Shown in pieces: positions 34,446 to 43,897 of a DNA stretch of 64,000 nt. Within the stretch, counting starts at the first letter, position 1, and each line of letters begins with the position of its first letter. This stretch comes from Aliidongia sp035943795 (GTDB taxonomy: Bacteria; Pseudomonadota; Alphaproteobacteria; ATCC43930; CGMCC-115725). Made by a program: the position numbers and the translations under genes. The stretch spans positions 71,205 through 135,204 of the forward strand of contig NZ_DASZBY010000066.1 of the NCBI RefSeq assembly GCF_035943795.1. Direction: 5' to 3'. The notes beneath the pieces were generated by a model. The model was not told the DNA's origin. It did no database searches and saw only the letters and a program-made list of their open reading frames with translations.

Positions 34446-35591
34446 TCAACTCTCGGACTCGCCGCGCCGGTTGATCCGCACGTCGCGGTGGATATAGACG
34501 CTGACGACCAGCCCGAAACCGAACATCAGGGTCAGCATCGCGGTGCCGCCGTACGAAATCAGCGGCAGGGGCACGCCCACCACGGGGATCAAGCCCATGA
34601 CCATCGCCGTGTTGATGAAGACGTAGAGAAAGAAGTTGAACGTGACGCCCAGTGCCAGCATCCGGCCGAAATGATTGCGGCAGCGGAGCCCGATCGCGAA
34701 GCCGTAGGCGACGACCAGAGCATAGAGCGCCAGCAGCACGCAGCCGCCCGCCATGCCGAATTCCTCGGCGAACATGGTGAAGATGAAGTCGGTGTGTTTT
34801 TCGGGCAGGAAGTTGAGGTGGCTCTGCGTGCCTTCCAGATAGCCCTTGCCCCACATGCCGCCCGAGCCCAGCGCGATCTTGGACTGGGTGATGTGGTATC
34901 CCGCCCCAAGGCTGTCGTTCTCGGGATTGAGGAAGGTCAGGATGCGCTTCTTCTGATAATCCCGCATGAAGCCGAAGGCGATCGGCACCAGCCCGGCCCC
35001 GGCGGCAATCGCGATGGCGAATTTCCACAGGCGCACGCCGGCCAGGAAGAAGATGCCGCCGGTCGACATCACCAGCATCATCGCCGTGCCCAGGTCGGGC
35101 TGCTTCATCACCAAAGCCGCCGGCACCGCCAGCAGCAGCAGCGGATAGACCAGGTAGCGCACCCGGCCGACCTCTTCCACGGTGCAGCCGTTGAAATAAT
35201 GCGCCAGCACCATGACGAGACCGATCTTCATCAACTCCGACGGCTGCAGCGACAGCGGCCCCAGTTCGATCCAGCGCTGGGCGCCGAGGCCGGTGCGGCC
35301 GTGCAGGTCGACCGCGATCAGCAACACCAGGCCCAGCAGATAGATCGGATAGGCCGCCTTCAGCCAGAAGCGCACGTCGACCAGCGCCACGCCCAGCAGC
35401 AGGACCAGGGAGATGCCGTAGCGCATCATCGATTTCGACGCCCAGGGGTCGAAGCTGGCGTTGGCGGCGGAATAGAGCACCATGAAGCCGATGCCCGCGA
35501 TCACGCTCAACAGGAAGATCAGTCCCCAGTTGATGCTGCGCAGCTTTTCCGCCATGTCGGGCGTATGGCCGCGGTCGGCGCCGATGCTCAC
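34446..35591 (-). CDS. rodA: RodA, peptidoglycan glycosyltransferase of the elongasome
   Basis: About 381 residues from GTG 35591, which overlaps the mrdA stop (GTGA); ATG 35555 (MAEKLRSINW, 369 residues) is the alternative. A SEDS-family polytopic protein with ten or so helices. Conserved segments include LGAQRWIELGPLSLQPSELMKIGLV, QPDLGTAMMLV and the C-terminal VGVPLPLISYGGTAML. It polymerises lipid II during lateral wall growth with PBP2. Last gene of mreC-mreD-mrdA-rodA, all joined by 4-bp overlaps. The tRNA-Phe gene follows on the same strand. Confidence 0.95.
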   Translation of the reverse strand: MSIGADRGHTPDMAEKLRSINWGLIFLLSVIAGIGFMVLYSAANASFDPWASKSMMRYGISLVLLLGVALVDVRFWLKAAYPIYLLGLVLLIAVDLHGRTGLGAQRWIELGPLSLQPSELMKIGLVMVLAHYFNGCTVEEVGRVRYLVYPLLLLAVPAALVMKQPDLGTAMMLVMSTGGIFFLAGVRLWKFAIAIAAGAGLVPIAFGFMRDYQKKRILTFLNPENDSLGAGYHITQSKIALGSGGMWGKGYLEGTQSHLNFLPEKHTDFIFTMFAEEFGMAGGCVLLALYALVVAYGFAIGLRCRNHFGRMLALGVTFNFFLYVFINTAMVMGLIPVVGVPLPLISYGGTAMLTLMFGFGLVVSVYIHRDVRINRRGESES

Positions 35592-37537
35592 GGCGTCTTC
35601 TCCGGCGGTGGCGTCGGGCTGCCGGGCGCGCCCACGGACGGCTCGGCGGCGGCCACGATCATCGGGTCGGGCGGCACGCGGCGCGACGGGTCGCGCCGCT
35701 GGCATTCGCGCAGCACGTCGCGCGCGATGGGCCCTGCGTACTTGCCGCCGCCGATGCCGTGCTCGACCACGACGGCGCAGGCGTAGCGCGGATTGCCGAC
35801 CGGGGCGAACGCGATGAAGATCGCGTGGTCGCGATCCTTCCACGGCTGCTGCTCGGGCTTCTTGATGCCACGCTCGCGCTCGGCCGCGGTGATCTGCTTG
35901 ACCTGCGCCGTGCCCGACTTGCCGCCCATCTCCATGCCCGGATCGGTGATGCGCGCGGCATAGGCGGTGCCGCCCTGCTCGTTGGTCACGGCGTTCATGC
36001 CCGACAGGATCGCCGCGATATGCGCCGGGTTGAAATCCAGCGTCGCGAATTCCTTGGCACCCAGGTCGGGATCGAACGGCTTGCCCGGCTCCATCACGCC
36101 GGCGGCGCGGACCAGGCGCGGCACGATCACGCGGTTCGAGATGATGCGCGACAACATGGTCGCCAGCTGCAGCGGCGTGCCCGCGATATAACCCTGGCCG
36201 ATGGCGATCGACGGCGTGTCGCCATCGACCCAGCGCTGGCCGAACCGGGCGAGCTTCCAGGCCCGCGTCGGGATGATGCCCGGCCGCTCGTTCGGAATGT
36301 CGATGCCGGTCAGCTCGCCCATGCCCAGGCGGTTCGCCATCGCGGCGACGCGGTCGACGCCGATCTTCATGGCCACTTCGTAGAAATACACGTCACAGGA
36401 ATTCTTCAGCCCGCCATGCAGGTCGAGCGTGCCGTGGCCGCGGTGCTGCCAGCAATGATAGTCATGGTCGCCCAGGGTGAAGACCCCCGGACAATTCACT
36501 CGGAAGTCCGCCGTGATCATGCCGGATTCCAGCGCCGCCATGGCGACGACCGGCTTGAAGGTCGAGCCGGGCGGATAGACGCCCTGGATCGCCTTGTTGT
36601 TGAGCGGCGTGTGCGGGTCGGTATTGAGCGCGCCCCACACCGCGTTGGTCAGCCCCTGGGTGAAGGTATTGGCATCGTAGGACGGCGAGGACGCCATGGT
36701 CAGGATCTCGCCCGTCACCACGTCGATCACGACGCAGGTGGCGCTTTCCTCCGAGCGCAGGCGACGCATGGTGAAATCCTGCAGCGCCATGTCGATGGTC
36801 GTCGCGATCTCTTCGCCCGGCCGGCCGTCGTCGCGGCTGATCTCGCGCACGATGCGACCGAACGCATTGACCTCGATCTGGCTGGTGCCGGCCGTGCCGC
36901 GCAGCTCCAGGTCCTGGGCCTTCTCGATCCCGGCCTTGCCGATGCGGAAGTCCGGCAGCTCCATGACCGCTTCGCCGGTCAGCTCCTTTTCCGCCACCGG
37001 CGCCACATAGCCGGTGATGTCGGTCACCCGATCGCCGAACGGATAGTAGCGATTGCGGCCGACCTCGATCTGGACGCCCGGCAGTTCCGGGATATTGACC
37101 TCGATGCGGGCGACCTCTTCCCAGCTGAGGTTCTCGCGCACCATGATCGGCACGAAGGAATGCTTGCGCTTCATCTCGCGCAGCACCCGGTGGCGCTCGT
37201 TGTCGCCCAGCGGGATCAGCGTGCCGATCGCGTTCAGGGTGCTGTCGATGTCGCCGGCCTGTTCGGCGACGATGACGACCCGGTAGCTCTGCTGGTTGAC
37301 GGCGAGCGGCACGCCGAACCGGTCGAGGATGCGGCCGCGCTGGGGGGCGAGCAGCCGGACGTTGATCCGGTTCTCCTCGGCCAGCACCTTGTATTTGTCG
37401 GCCTGCAGCACCTGCAGGTAATACATGCGCGCGGCGAGCGTGCCGACCAGGCCGGCCTGGATGCCGCCCAGCATCAGGGTGCGGCGGGTCAGCACCTTGT
37501 AGCGGCTCTTGTCCTGGGCGAGCGGGCGCGTCTTCAT
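35588..37537 (-). CDS. mrdA: Penicillin-binding protein 2 (elongasome transpeptidase)
   Basis: A 649-residue class B PBP. An N-terminal membrane anchor (TLMLGGIQAGLVGTLAARMYY) precedes the non-penicillin-binding domain (PQRGRILDRFGVPLA). The transpeptidase domain has the STFK motif (YPPGSTFKPVVAM), SCD in KNSCDVYFYEVA for the second motif, and KSGTAQ as the third. A proline-rich tail follows. It crosslinks peptidoglycan for cell elongation. It overlaps mreD and rodA by 4 bp each. Confidence 0.95.
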   Translation of the reverse strand: MKTRPLAQDKSRYKVLTRRTLMLGGIQAGLVGTLAARMYYLQVLQADKYKVLAEENRINVRLLAPQRGRILDRFGVPLAVNQQSYRVVIVAEQAGDIDSTLNAIGTLIPLGDNERHRVLREMKRKHSFVPIMVRENLSWEEVARIEVNIPELPGVQIEVGRNRYYPFGDRVTDITGYVAPVAEKELTGEAVMELPDFRIGKAGIEKAQDLELRGTAGTSQIEVNAFGRIVREISRDDGRPGEEIATTIDMALQDFTMRRLRSEESATCVVIDVVTGEILTMASSPSYDANTFTQGLTNAVWGALNTDPHTPLNNKAIQGVYPPGSTFKPVVAMAALESGMITADFRVNCPGVFTLGDHDYHCWQHRGHGTLDLHGGLKNSCDVYFYEVAMKIGVDRVAAMANRLGMGELTGIDIPNERPGIIPTRAWKLARFGQRWVDGDTPSIAIGQGYIAGTPLQLATMLSRIISNRVIVPRLVRAAGVMEPGKPFDPDLGAKEFATLDFNPAHIAAILSGMNAVTNEQGGTAYAARITDPGMEMGGKSGTAQVKQITAAERERGIKKPEQQPWKDRDHAIFIAFAPVGNPRYACAVVVEHGIGGGKYAGPIARDVLRECQRRDPSRRVPPDPMIVAAAEPSVGAPGSPTPPPEKTP

Positions 37538-38043
37538 CGCGTCATGACCCGCTGGACGCGCGAGAACACCCAGGACAGCACCGGATAGAACGCCGCGGTC
37601 AGCACCGCCTGGAACGCGAAGCTGCGCGGATCGAGCAGCCGGCCGCTATAGAGCACGCCCACGCCCCAGATCACCACGGTGACCGCCGCGGTTGCGATCG
37701 CGAAGCCCCACCACAGGATCGGGAAATGCTTGCCGACGAAGAATTTGCGCTGGCTGAGCACGGTCGCGCGCACGATCAGCAGCGCGAACGGTGTCACGCC
37801 CGGCGGCCCGAAGGTCAGCAGGTCGACCAGGAGACCGATCAGAAACACCACCACATAGGGCAGGTGATCCGGTCGATAGATCGTCCAGTAATAGATCGAC
37901 ATCAGCACGAAATTCGGCGTCACCTGGGCATAGCCCGGAATGCCCAGGGGTATCACGGACAGGATCGCCAGGACCAGGGTGAAGGCGGCCGGAACCAGCT
38001 TTTGGCCGATGCCGTAGACCGGCTCGACCGGCTTTGCCTTCAT
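37534..38043 (-). CDS. mreD: MreD, rod-shape determining membrane protein
   Basis: A 169-residue integral membrane protein with about five helices. The first is LVPAAFTLVLAILSVIPLGIPGY. LLVDLLTFGPPGVTPFALLIVRA is typical of MreD. It works with MreC at the membrane to organise the elongasome. Both ends overlap its neighbours (mreC, mrdA) by 4 bp. Confidence 0.92.
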   Translation of the reverse strand: MKAKPVEPVYGIGQKLVPAAFTLVLAILSVIPLGIPGYAQVTPNFVLMSIYYWTIYRPDHLPYVVVFLIGLLVDLLTFGPPGVTPFALLIVRATVLSQRKFFVGKHFPILWWGFAIATAAVTVVIWGVGVLYSGRLLDPRSFAFQAVLTAAFYPVLSWVFSRVQRVMTR

Positions 38044-38963
38044 GGCGTCGGACCGGCCTCGCCCTTCCCCGCGTCGCCCTTGGCCCGCTTGGCGGGCTTG
38101 GGCTGCGGCACCGCATCCGGCGGCAGCACGCCGGCCAGGCCGAAATCGACCACGCGCAGATATTCGACCCGGCTCAGGTCGGCCAGCGGCTCGACCCGGA
38201 TGTTCAGGCCCTCGACGCTCGAGACCGTACCCACCGGCATGCCCGGCGGGAACACGCCGCCATCGCCCGAGGTCACCACCCGGTCGCCGACGTTGATCTT
38301 GGCATGGGCGCCCAGATAGGCCAGCTGCGGCCGGTCGGTATTGTCGCCGGCCAGGATGGCGTGCTCGTGGCTGCCGTCGATCACGACCGGGATGCGGGAA
38401 TTGAGATCGGTGATCATCAGCACGCGGGCGGCCCGGTCGCCGACCTCGGTCACGCGGCCGATCAGGCCGGTGCTGGCCGCAGCCGCCTGACCCTTGGCAA
38501 CGCTGTCGAGCGTGCCGCGATTGACCAGCAGGTTGCGCGAGAAGGCACCGCCCGAGGTGCCGATGACCCGGGCGGTGATGAACCAGGTCGACCCGTCCGG
38601 CTGGTAGTTCAGCAGGGTCCGGAGGCCGGAATTCTCGTTATCGAGGCGGCGCGCGACCTGCTGCCACTGCATCAGCGCGGCGTTCTCGGTCTTCAGGCGC
38701 TCGTTCTCATGATAGAGGTCGGTCAGCGCGCGGACATGGGCGGCCGCGTTGGTCACGGCGGCGACCGGCTGGGTCACCGCTTCCAGCACCGGCGCCAGCA
38801 CGTCGTTGGTTCGGGTCCGGATGCGCTCGACCAGGCTGCCGTCGGCACGGCCGATCACCATGATCGCGACCGACATCAGCACCAGCGCCGAATAGGCGAA
38901 GCGCTGCGCCGCCGATTTCAGCGGGCCGACCAGATGCGAAACGGGTGCCGAACGCGATTTCAC
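38040..38963 (-). CDS. mreC: MreC, rod-shape determining periplasmic scaffold
   Basis: A 307-residue protein with one membrane anchor (FAYSALVLMSVAIMVIGR, about residues 23-40). A coiled coil (about 70-105, VRALTDLYHENERLKTENAALM) and the MreC beta-barrel domains follow (RVIGTSGGAFSRNLLVNRG, VGRVTEVGDRAARVLMITD-like segment). The tail is proline- and lysine-rich. It links MreB to the periplasmic synthases. It lies 224 bp downstream of mreB, a gap with strong hairpins. Confidence 0.93.
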   Translation of the reverse strand: MKSRSAPVSHLVGPLKSAAQRFAYSALVLMSVAIMVIGRADGSLVERIRTRTNDVLAPVLEAVTQPVAAVTNAAAHVRALTDLYHENERLKTENAALMQWQQVARRLDNENSGLRTLLNYQPDGSTWFITARVIGTSGGAFSRNLLVNRGTLDSVAKGQAAAASTGLIGRVTEVGDRAARVLMITDLNSRIPVVIDGSHEHAILAGDNTDRPQLAYLGAHAKINVGDRVVTSGDGGVFPPGMPVGTVSSVEGLNIRVEPLADLSRVEYLRVVDFGLAGVLPPDAVPQPKPAKRAKGDAGKGEAGPTP

Positions 38964-38994
38964 GGGACGTCCCCCGGGTGGAATGCGACCTTCG

Positions 38995-39072
38995 AGCGAA
39001 GCGTTGGGGCCGAACCCCAGGCTTCGCTCAATGTCCTGATATCGTCCGATAAGGAAAAGAAATCCTTACCGG
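38995..39072 (-). other. Two strong stem-loops between mreB and mreC
   Basis: Hairpin one, 38995-39028, has perfect AGCGAAGC / GCTTCGCT arms continued, after a one-base bulge, by TTGGGG / CCCCA. Hairpin two, 39046-39072, has CCGATAAGGA / TCCTTACCGG arms with one G-T mismatch and a 7-nt loop. Neither is followed by a T-run on the minus strand, so they are not simple terminators. They sit between mreB and mreC, where they could separate MreB and MreCD levels. Confidence 0.5.
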
Positions 39073-39187
39073 AAACGCAACGATGCCGACGCCGCGTCAC
39101 AAATATGACGCGCCCGGCAGGGCGGAACGGCAAGGCATCTGGCGTCGAGGGCATGGTGGAAGACAACCCGGCCGGATCGAATTCGGG

Positions 39188-40225
<1,038 letters not shown>

Positions 40226-40663
40226 GTGTCTTTGCTCGATGGTACGATTGAACGAATTATCCGGGGTGTCCCGAGCCGGTCGGGTCGGGCTCGGGTCTGG
40301 ACGAGGCGGGTCTAGGGGAGCGTTCCGTGCGATCCGTCGGTCGGCGTCGAAGCGGTCGCGCTCGTGCGACGCACGAGCGGCGGGACGGTTGGGTCGGACA
40401 CGGAACGAATGATCATCAACATCGGGACGCAAATCCGCCGGACGATCGCCGTCCGGCACGGGCGCGACTAGGTCTAACGGGTCGGCCCTGGAGTCGCAAT
40501 TGGATTCATGAGGCGATTTCAAGGCAAATCCGACGGATCCTGCGGGCTCCGGCGGCGGCCATCGAGAGAAACCATCGTCGGGTGAGACGCGGATCACGCC
40601 CCCTGCGGCGCGCCAATGGATTACAATCCAACGGAGAAGTTCCAGACACCGGGTGAAATCGAC
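40226..40663. other. 438-bp gene-free region between mreB and the S53 protease
   Basis: The two genes are divergent, so this region must hold both promoters. I cannot place either with confidence; GATAAT on the minus strand (40261-40256) is a fair -10 for mreB but lacks a good -35. No convincing ORF is present. The most notable content is a set of inverted repeats at 40270-40457, listed separately. Confidence 0.6.
40270..40457 (-). promoter_or_regulatory. Structured mreB upstream region with nested inverted repeats
   Basis: Four inverted repeats are seen. CCCGAGCC (40270-40277) pairs with GGCTCGGG (40288-40295). CGTTCCGTG (40321-40329) pairs with CACGGAACG (40399-40407) and encloses CCGTC (40334-40338) / GACGG (40384-40388) and the perfect hairpin CGCTCGTGC-GAC-GCACGAGCG (40359-40379). 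GCCGGACG (40437-40444) pairs with CGTCCGGC (40450-40457). The middle set would fold as one 87-nt stem. It could be a leader RNA of mreB, a small RNA, or a DNA-level cruciform. Confidence 0.4.
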
Positions 40664-42196
40664 ATGGCCGACGCACACACCGCGGAGTTTCCCGACAGCC
40701 AGATGGCGCCACCCAGCGATGCGGTGCGGGTGGGTCCGGTCCCTGCCGGCACGACGATCGAGGTCAGCCTCTATCTGAAGCGCCGGATCGGCGAGACCCA
40801 GGCGATCGCCGGCGCCGGCGACCGGCGCAAGGCGCTGGCCGACCACCGCGCCACGGGGCACCGGGACGACATCCAGCGGGTCCGCGCTTTCGCCGCCGAC
40901 CATGGCCTGACCGTGGTCTCTGTCGAACCTGCGCGGCGCCTCGTCAAGCTGTCCGGTCCGATCTCGGCCTGCGAGGCGGCATTCGGCACCACGCTCGATC
41001 TCTATCGCCAGGGTGATCGGCAGTTCCGCGCGCGGACCGGCACGCTGCGCCTGCCGGTCGAGCTGCTGCCGATCGTCGAGGCGGTGCTGGGCCTCGACGA
41101 TCGCCCCGCCGCCTTCGCCAAGGCCCTGCCGATGACCGGCGTCCCGATCCCAGCCGGCTATCGCCCGAACCAGATCGGCGCATTTTATGGTTTCCCGATC
41201 GGCGTCACCGGCGCCGGGCAGTGCATCGCCATCATCGAGCTGGGCGGCGGCTATCTCGACGGCGACAACCAGGCGGCCTTCCAGGCGATGGGGCTGCCCC
41301 TGCCCACGATCGTCGCGGTCCCGGTCGATGGCGCCGCGAACGCGCCCGGCCATTCGACGGCCGCCGACGAAGAGGTCGCCCTTGACCTGCAGGTCGCGGG
41401 CGGCGTGGCACCGGGCGCCACGCTCGCAATCTATTTCGCGCCCGCGACCTATGCCGGCTTCGTCGATGCGGTCAGTGCCGCTATCCACGACACCGCCCAC
41501 AAGCCCAGTGCGATCTCCATCAGTTGGGGCATCGACGAGAGCGCCTGGTCGGGGCCGGCACGCCAGGCGATGGATTCGGCGTTCCAGGACGCGGCGACCC
41601 TGCGCATCTCCGTGTTCGTCGCCTCCGGCGACAATCTCGCGACCAACGGCAACAAGGATGGGGCGCTGCACGTGCAATATCCGGCGTCGAGCCCCTGGGC
41701 GATCGGCTGCGGCGGCACGGCGATCGCGACCGACGGCCAGGCGATATCGAGCGAGGCGGCGTGGAGCGACACCGGCAACGGCGAGGGCACCGGCGGCGGC
41801 ATCAGCACGCTTTATCCGGTACCGGACTTCCAGAAGCCCGCCAATGCCGCCACGGGTCGCGGCGTGCCCGACGTCGCCGGCAGTGCGGCCCAGCCGAGCG
41901 GTTATGCCGTCATGCTGAACGGTGTTTCGAAGGTGATCGGCGGCACCAGCGCGGTCGCCCCGCTGTGGGCGGGTCTCGTCGCACTGATCAACGAACGGGC
42001 AAGCCAGCCGGTCGGCTTCTTCCTGCCGACGCTCTATGCGGAACCGGATCTGCTGCGCCCGATCACCGAGGGCGACAACAAGCCCAAGGGCACCGACACG
42101 GGCTACGCCGCCGGACCGGGTTGGAACGCCTGCACCGGATTGGGCGTGCCCCGCGGACAGGCGCTGTTCGATCGGTTCACGGCATCAAAAACATAG
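40664..42196 (+). CDS. S53 (sedolisin/kumamolisin-like) serine-carboxyl protease
   Basis: A 510-residue protease precursor. The pro-kumamolisin activation domain is about residues 20-150 and the peptidase S53 domain about 165-505. Catalytic residues are Glu237 and Asp241 (DEEVALDLQV), oxyanion Asp323 (ASGDN) and Ser429 (GGTSAVAP). No Sec signal peptide is present, as in kumamolisin itself, so the export route is unclear. ATG 40664 is preferred for its GGTGA site seven bases upstream; ATG 40616 would add 16 residues. These enzymes act at acid pH. It is a lone gene, convergent with ilvC. Confidence 0.92.
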   Translation: MADAHTAEFPDSQMAPPSDAVRVGPVPAGTTIEVSLYLKRRIGETQAIAGAGDRRKALADHRATGHRDDIQRVRAFAADHGLTVVSVEPARRLVKLSGPISACEAAFGTTLDLYRQGDRQFRARTGTLRLPVELLPIVEAVLGLDDRPAAFAKALPMTGVPIPAGYRPNQIGAFYGFPIGVTGAGQCIAIIELGGGYLDGDNQAAFQAMGLPLPTIVAVPVDGAANAPGHSTAADEEVALDLQVAGGVAPGATLAIYFAPATYAGFVDAVSAAIHDTAHKPSAISISWGIDESAWSGPARQAMDSAFQDAATLRISVFVASGDNLATNGNKDGALHVQYPASSPWAIGCGGTAIATDGQAISSEAAWSDTGNGEGTGGGISTLYPVPDFQKPANAATGRGVPDVAGSAAQPSGYAVMLNGVSKVIGGTSAVAPLWAGLVALINERASQPVGFFLPTLYAEPDLLRPITEGDNKPKGTDTGYAAGPGWNACTGLGVPRGQALFDRFTASKT

Positions 42197-42227
42197 GCCT
42201 TCATTCCCGCTTTCGCGGGAATGAAGG
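42187..42227 (-). terminator. Perfect inverted repeat, likely terminator of ilvBNC
   Basis: CCTTCATTCCCGC (42198-42210) and GCGGGAATGAAGG (42215-42227) are perfect 13-bp arms around TTTC. On the minus strand the stem is followed by a five-T run (42191-42187), so it can end the ilvB-ilvN-ilvC transcript. The same stem also lies 2 bp past the protease stop codon on the plus strand. ATTCCCGC-TTTC-GCGGGAAT stems are often dispersed repeats in alphaproteobacteria, so it may be a repeat element too. Confidence 0.6.
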
Positions 42228-42256
42228 GATAAAGAACGGGTGCCGGTTTCCCGACC

Positions 42257-43276
42257 TCAGTTCTTGGTCTTGTCGACCAGGCGGTTCTTGGCGATCCAGG
42301 GCATCATCGCGCGCAGCTTCTCGCCGACCTGCTCGATCGGATGCTCGGCATTGCGGCGGCGCATCGCCTTGAAGCTCGCCTGACCGGCCTTGTTCTCCAG
42401 CACCCAGTCGCGGGCGAAGCGGCCGGACTGGATGTCGTCCAGCACGCGCTTCATCTCGGCCTTGGTCTCGGCCGTGACGATACGGGGGCCGCGGGTATAG
42501 TCGCCGTATTCGGCCGTGTTCGAGATCGAGTAGCGCATGTTGGCCATGCCGCCCTCATAGATGAGGTCGACGATCAGCTTCACCTCGTGCAGGCACTCGA
42601 AATAGGCCATCTCCGGCGCATAGCCGGCCTCGACCAGGGTCTCGTAGCCGGCCTGGATCAGCGAAGTGAGGCCGCCGCACAGCACGGCCTGCTCGCCGAA
42701 CAGGTCGGTCTCGCATTCTTCCTTGAACGTCGTCTCGATCACGCCGGCCCGGCCGCCGCCGATGGCCGAGGCGTAGGACAGCGCGATCTCGAGCGCATTG
42801 CCCGACGGGTTCTGCGCGACCGCGACCAGGCAGGGCACGCCGCCGCCCCGCTGATATTCCGAGCGCACGGTGTGGCCCGGGCCTTTGGGCGCGATCATGA
42901 ACACGTCCAGGTCGGGCCGGGGCTCGATCAGCTTGAAATGCACGGCCAGGCCATGGGCGAACGCGATGGCCGCCCCCTCGCGCAGGTTCGGCTTCAGCTC
43001 GTTTTCCCAGATGTCGGCCTGCAGCTCATCCGGCGTCAGTACCATGACCACGTCGGCACCCTTGGCGGCCTCGGCGGCGGACTTGACCGTGAAGCCGGCA
43101 GCTTCGGCCTTCTTGGCCGTGGCGGAGCCGGGCCTGAGGCCGATCACGACATCCTTGACGCCGCTGTCCTTGAGGTTGTTGGCATGGGCATGGCCCTGGC
43201 TGCCATAGCCGATCACGGCGATCTTCTTGCCCTTGATCAGGTTCACGTCGGCATCGTGATCGTAATAGACGCGCAT
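42257..43276 (-). CDS. ilvC: Ketol-acid reductoisomerase
   Basis: A 339-residue class I enzyme that isomerises and reduces 2-acetolactate or 2-aceto-2-hydroxybutyrate with NADPH and Mg2+ in valine/isoleucine synthesis. The NADPH motif is IAVIGYGSQGHAHANNLKDSG (residues 19-39 region). The Mg2+-binding core is EQAVLCGGLTSLIQAGYETLVEAGYAPEMAYFECLHE. It ends the ilvB-ilvN-ilvC operon. Confidence 0.97.
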   Translation of the reverse strand: MRVYYDHDADVNLIKGKKIAVIGYGSQGHAHANNLKDSGVKDVVIGLRPGSATAKKAEAAGFTVKSAAEAAKGADVVMVLTPDELQADIWENELKPNLREGAAIAFAHGLAVHFKLIEPRPDLDVFMIAPKGPGHTVRSEYQRGGGVPCLVAVAQNPSGNALEIALSYASAIGGGRAGVIETTFKEECETDLFGEQAVLCGGLTSLIQAGYETLVEAGYAPEMAYFECLHEVKLIVDLIYEGGMANMRYSISNTAEYGDYTRGPRIVTAETKAEMKRVLDDIQSGRFARDWVLENKAGQASFKAMRRRNAEHPIEQVGEKLRAMMPWIAKNRLVDKTKN

Positions 43277-43333
43277 CGTTCGTACTCTCGTTGGGGCGCC
43301 GGTTCGGGCGGCGCAGGCGTGATGGGATGAAAC

Positions 43334-43849
43334 TTACAGTGCCACGGTGCCGCGCGACATGGCGGCGATGCCGGTACGGGCCAGTTCGACGAGGCCGATC
43401 GGCGCCACCAGTTCGATGAAGGCGTCGAGCTTCTCGCTCGACCCGGTCACTTCGAAGATGAAGGATTCGATGGTCGAATCGACGACCCGCGCCCGGAAGA
43501 TCTCGGCAAGGCGCAGGGCCTCGATGCGCCGCTCGCCGGTCCCGGCCACCTTGATCAGCGCCAGCTCGCGCTCGACATGGGGGCCCTCCTCGGTCAGGTC
43601 CTTCACGGTATGGACAGGCACCAACCTGGACAATTGCGCCTTGATCTGCTCGATCACCATGGGCGTACCCGACGTCACCAGCGTGATGCGCGACAGGCTG
43701 TTGCTGCGCTCGACCTCGGCGACGGTCAGGCTTTCGATATTGTAGCCGCGGCCGGAAAACAGGCCGATCACGCGGGCGAGCACGCCCGGTTCATTGTCGA
43801 CGACGACGGCGATGGTGTGGCGCTCGGTGGCGGTCTGGATCGGAGCCAT
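43334..43849 (-). CDS. ilvN: Acetolactate synthase small (regulatory) subunit
   Basis: A 171-residue regulatory subunit with an N-terminal ACT domain (HTIAVVVDNEPGVLARVIGLFSGRGYNIESLTVAEVE) and a C-terminal ALS_ss domain. It confers valine feedback inhibition on the catalytic subunit. It lies 48 bp after ilvB and 57 bp before ilvC. Confidence 0.96.
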   Translation of the reverse strand: MAPIQTATERHTIAVVVDNEPGVLARVIGLFSGRGYNIESLTVAEVERSNSLSRITLVTSGTPMVIEQIKAQLSRLVPVHTVKDLTEEGPHVERELALIKVAGTGERRIEALRLAEIFRARVVDSTIESFIFEVTGSSEKLDAFIELVAPIGLVELARTGIAAMSRGTVAL

Positions 43850-43897
43850 GGGGTGCTTCCTCGTGCGGGCGGTAGGACGGATAGAGGGACGGCCGCT

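Noticed and set aside
39046..39072. Second mreB-mreC hairpin as a terminator
   Set aside because: No T-run follows on either strand, and mreC-mreD-mrdA-rodA need transcripts through this point unless there is another promoter.
40226..41677. Upstream extension of the mreB open frame
   Set aside because: MreB begins at ATG 40225 with its canonical N-terminus; the extension is antisense to the protease gene and codes for low-complexity sequence.
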